In this document: positions 61,319-64,000 of the stretch, in pieces
Position numbering within the stretch: the stretch's first letter is position 1
Layout of the letters: each line of letters starts with the position of its first letter
Program-made: the position numbers and the translations under genes
The notes under the pieces: model-generated
The model's input: only the letters and a program-made list of their open reading frames with translations
Databases searched by the model: none
What the model was told of the DNA's origin: nothing
From: an uncultured Collinsella sp.
GTDB lineage: Bacteria; Actinomycetota; Coriobacteriia; Coriobacteriales; Coriobacteriaceae
Direction of reading: 5' to 3'
NCBI GenBank assembly: GCA_900541685.1
Contig: UQKM01000007.1
Location: 1-64,000, forward strand
Length of the DNA: 64,000 nucleotides

Positions 61319-64000
61319 ATGCTGATGCTCAAAACCGCCACGGTACTCGAAGCTATCTCCAAGCGCCGCCGCACGGCGCGCCCTGCCGCTCACACCGGCC
61401 TGTCCAAGAACACCATATTCGCCGCCACCCATAGCGCCGAGGACACTCTCGTACTGCTTGACGCCACGGCAAACGGCCTCACCGCCGAACAGGCAACCGA
61501 GCGCCTGGACGCCTCCGGCCCCAACACCATCGAGGCACCGACCAAGACGCTCGCCCGCCGTATCGCCGACGCGTTCATCGACCCCTTCGCCGGCATCCTC
61601 GCCGCGCTCGCGCTGGTCTCGCTCTACATCGACGTGCTCGCCGCGCCCGAACCGCAGCGCGACCCCTCCACGGTCATCGTCATCGGCATCATGCTGCTGG
61701 TATCGGGCGGTATGAAGTTTATCCAAGAAGCCCGCAGCGGCAATGCGGCCGAGGCCCTCAAGGACCTGGTCTCCAACACTTGCACCGCTCTGCGCGACGG
61801 TGAGCGCGTCGAGATCCCCTTCGACGAGCTCGTCCCCGGTGATGTGATCCGTCTCTCTGCCGGAGATATGGTGCCGGCCGATGCCCGCGTCATCACCGCG
61901 CGCGATCTGTTTGTGATTGAGTCCGCACTCACCGGCGAGAGCGAGGCCGTCGAGAAGACCACTGCCATCACCGTCGTCGAGGGTGCCGACAGCTCCGCGC
62001 TGCCGCTCTCTGCCTGCAAAAACATCGTCTTTACCGGCACCTCCGTGCAAAACGGCACCGCTATAGCACTTGTCGTTGCCACCGGCTCGGACACCTACCT
62101 GGGCGGCATCGCCAAGATGCTCAACGGGCGCGGCGAGAAGAGCGCGTTTGACCGCGGCGTCTCGAGCGTCTCCATGCTGCTCGTACGCCTTATGCTCGTT
62201 ATGGCGCCGGCCGTCTTTGCCATCAACGCCGCCACCAAGGGCAACGTCATCGACGCGCTGCTGTTCGCCACGAGCGTGGCCGTGGGCATCACGCCGCAGA
62301 TGCTTCCCGTCATCGTGACCACGAGCCTGTCGCAGGGCGCCAAGGACCTCGCCCGCCGCCAGGTTATCGTCAAGGAGCTGCCGGCGATCCAAAACCTCGG
62401 TGCCATGGATGTCCTGTGCTGTGACAAGACCGGCACCCTCACCGAAGACCGCATCGTGCTCGAGCGCTATCTCAACACCGACGGCAACGAGGACGCACGC
62501 GTGCTGCGCCATGCGTTTTTGAACAGCTTCTTCCAGACCGGCCTCAAAAACCTTATCGACCTGGCCGTCATCGACCGTGCCGACGTGACGCCCTCGACTG
62601 TCGCGCCCGACTCCACGCTGGGCCAGAGCCTGCGCGACCGCTATACCAAGGTCGACGAGGTGCCCTTCGATTTCTCACGCCGTCGCCTGAGCGTAGTCGT
62701 CGCCGACGCCCAGGGCAAAACCCAGATGGTCACCAAGGGAGCTGCCGAGGAAATGCTCGAGATCTGCTCCTTTGTCGAGGTTGACTGTGTCGCCCAGCCG
62801 CTCAGCGAAAATAAGCTCGCCCAGATTCGCAAGCAAGTCGCCGAACTCAATGCCGAGGGCCTGCGCGTGATCGCCGTGGCGCAAAAGACCAATCCGCGCT
62901 GCGTGGGTGAGTTTGGCATCGCCGACGAGTGCGACATGGTGCTGATGGGCTTTTTGGCCTTCCTCGATCCGCCCAAGGCAAGTGCCGCCGGCGCCGTCGC
63001 CACCCTCGAGGCCAAGGGCGTGGCGGTCAAGGTCTTAACCGGCGACAACGACCGCGTGGCCGCCACCGTCTGCGAGCAGATCGGCATCGACGCGAGTAAC
63101 GTCTTGCTGGGCTCCGAGATCGATGCGCTCGACGACGCCGAGCTTGCCGAGCGCGCTGAGAAAACTCATCTCTTTGCCAAACTCTCGCCGCTGCAGAAGG
63201 CGCGCCTGGTGCGCGTCATGCGCGAGCTGCTCGGTCACACCGTGGGCTTTATGGGCGACGGCATTAACGACGCCGCCGCCATGCGCGCGAGCGACTGCGG
63301 TATCTCGGTCGATTCCGCCGTCGACATCGCCAAGGAATCCGCCGATATCATCTTGCTTCAGAAGGATCTGGGCGTGCTCGAGCGCGGCGCCATCGAAGGC
63401 CGTCGCACCTACGGCAACCTGCTCAAGTACCTCAAGACCACGGTGAGCTCCAACTTTGGCAACGTGCTGTCCGTGACCGTCGCGAGCCTGTTCCTGCCGT
63501 TCTTGCCCATGAGCGCCCTGCAGCTGGTGCTGCTGTCGCTCGTCTACGAGATCGTATGCATCGCGCTGCCGTGGGACACCGTCGACGACGCCTGGACTGC
63601 CCGCCCGCGCGCCTGGGATGCCACGTCCATTAGGGGCTTTATGCTCGAGCTGGGCCCCGTGAGCTCGCTGTTTGACATCGCGACCTTCGTCGTCCTCTTC
63701 TTTGTGGTGTGCCCCGCAACCGTGGGCGCGAGCTGGGCAGAGCTTGCCGCCGCGGGCAACGTCGCAGGCATGGCGGCCTTTGCGGCGCTCTTCCAGAGCG
63801 GATGGTTTGTCGAGTCCATGTGGTCACAGACGCTCGTGATCCATATGCTGCGCTCCCCGCGCCTGCCGAGCCCGCGCGACCACGCCGCGCCCGCGCTGTG
63901 CGCCCTCACCGTGCTGGGTCTGGCACTCGTCACCTGGCTGCCGGCAAGCCCCATCGCCGATGCGCTGGGCCTCATGCCGCTGCCGCCGAGCTTTTTCGCG
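61319..64000 (+). CDS. mgtA: MgtA, magnesium-importing P-type ATPase (3' end cut by window)
   Basis: 894 codons are present and the frame is still open at the window end. The phosphorylation site CCDKTGTLTED is near residue 365. Other P-type landmarks are TGES (ESALTGESEAVE near 205), the membrane motif VAVGITPQMLPVIV, KGAAEEML, TGDN and GFMGDGINDAAAM. The TPQMLP motif and overall layout fit class IIIB magnesium ATPases (MgtA/MgtB). AAGGAGG lies five bases before the ATG. The leader with a small frame and a hairpin suggests mRNA-level control. Confidence 0.93.
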   Translation, partial: MLMLKTATVLEAISKRRRTARPAAHTGLSKNTIFAATHSAEDTLVLLDATANGLTAEQATERLDASGPNTIEAPTKTLARRIADAFIDPFAGILAALALVSLYIDVLAAPEPQRDPSTVIVIGIMLLVSGGMKFIQEARSGNAAEALKDLVSNTCTALRDGERVEIPFDELVPGDVIRLSAGDMVPADARVITARDLFVIESALTGESEAVEKTTAITVVEGADSSALPLSACKNIVFTGTSVQNGTAIALVVATGSDTYLGGIAKMLNGRGEKSAFDRGVSSVSMLLVRLMLVMAPAVFAINAATKGNVIDALLFATSVAVGITPQMLPVIVTTSLSQGAKDLARRQVIVKELPAIQNLGAMDVLCCDKTGTLTEDRIVLERYLNTDGNEDARVLRHAFLNSFFQTGLKNLIDLAVIDRADVTPSTVAPDSTLGQSLRDRYTKVDEVPFDFSRRRLSVVVADAQGKTQMVTKGAAEEMLEICSFVEVDCVAQPLSENKLAQIRKQVAELNAEGLRVIAVAQKTNPRCVGEFGIADECDMVLMGFLAFLDPPKASAAGAVATLEAKGVAVKVLTGDNDRVAATVCEQIGIDASNVLLGSEIDALDDAELAERAEKTHLFAKLSPLQKARLVRVMRELLGHTVGFMGDGINDAAAMRASDCGISVDSAVDIAKESADIILLQKDLGVLERGAIEGRRTYGNLLKYLKTTVSSNFGNVLSVTVASLFLPFLPMSALQLVLLSLVYEIVCIALPWDTVDDAWTARPRAWDATSIRGFMLELGPVSSLFDIATFVVLFFVVCPATVGASWAELAAAGNVAGMAAFAALFQSGWFVESMWSQTLVIHMLRSPRLPSPRDHAAPALCALTVLGLALVTWLPASPIADALGLMPLPPSFFA

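Overview
The window looks like chromosomal DNA of a high-GC anaerobic actinobacterium, most likely Coriobacteriia and probably Collinsella or a close relative. Evidence: the dnaK-grpE-dnaJ-hspR order with a MerR-type HspR, a zinc-finger-less DnaJ, two [NiFe]-hydrogenase maturation loci, several phosphotransferase (PTS) sugar genes, a desulfoferrodoxin-type regulator, and very GC-rich third codon positions that create long antisense shadow frames. The genus is inferred.

Layout. (1) 0-7.5 kb: hypA; a 925-residue iron-sulfur/FAD oxidoreductase divergent from a TetR repressor plus a membrane protein, with paired palindromic operators between; a membrane-anchored acidic protein. (2) 7.5-20.4 kb: clpB, two small membrane proteins, an aconitase-family hydratase, the dnaK operon and a 2[4Fe-4S] ferredoxin. 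clpB and dnaK share a 27-bp upstream motif, a likely HspR operator. (3) 20.5-24.5 kb: nadA-nadB-nadC-niaR with a 44-bp palindrome upstream. (4) 24.5-34.2 kb: an apparent acquired island bounded by decayed IS3-type remnants, carrying an ECF importer (S, T, fused A1A2), an AraC regulator and two ABC half-transporters. (5) 34.2-41.7 kb: thioredoxin, a small helical protein, nikR, then hypF-hypC-hypD-hypE. No hypB is visible. (6) 41.7-48.1 kb: a lower-GC beta-glucoside PTS cassette whose two ends carry the last 54 bp of hypE, so it looks like an insertion at the hypE 3' end. (7) 48.2-59.1 kb: HAD phosphatases, lipoproteins, a glucose-type IIA, a second 6-phospho-beta-glucosidase, an AraC regulator, a large GH106-like glycoside hydrolase and an RpiR regulator. 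(8) 59.2-64 kb: an XRE-desulfoferrodoxin fusion, pyrE and a magnesium P-type ATPase (mgtA) preceded by a possible leader peptide and cut by the window end.

The most interesting layer lies between and inside genes. A ~145-bp element occurs three times (768-910, 40506-40648, 60055-60203), with conserved end motifs, stems that change sequence but keep pairing, and G-U wobbles that favour one strand as RNA. A 207-bp element with 22-bp terminal inverted repeats sits inside hypF, is an exact multiple of three and stays open. Several families of perfect intergenic hairpins recur with compensatory changes. A tRNA-Pro 3' half at 49922-49966 looks like an old integration scar.

How the genes fit together: HypA/C/D/E/F and NikR supply and control nickel-hydrogenase assembly. 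HspR probably controls both chaperone loci, and NiaR the NAD pathway. The PTS components, phospho-glucosidases and dedicated regulators form two plant-glycoside modules.
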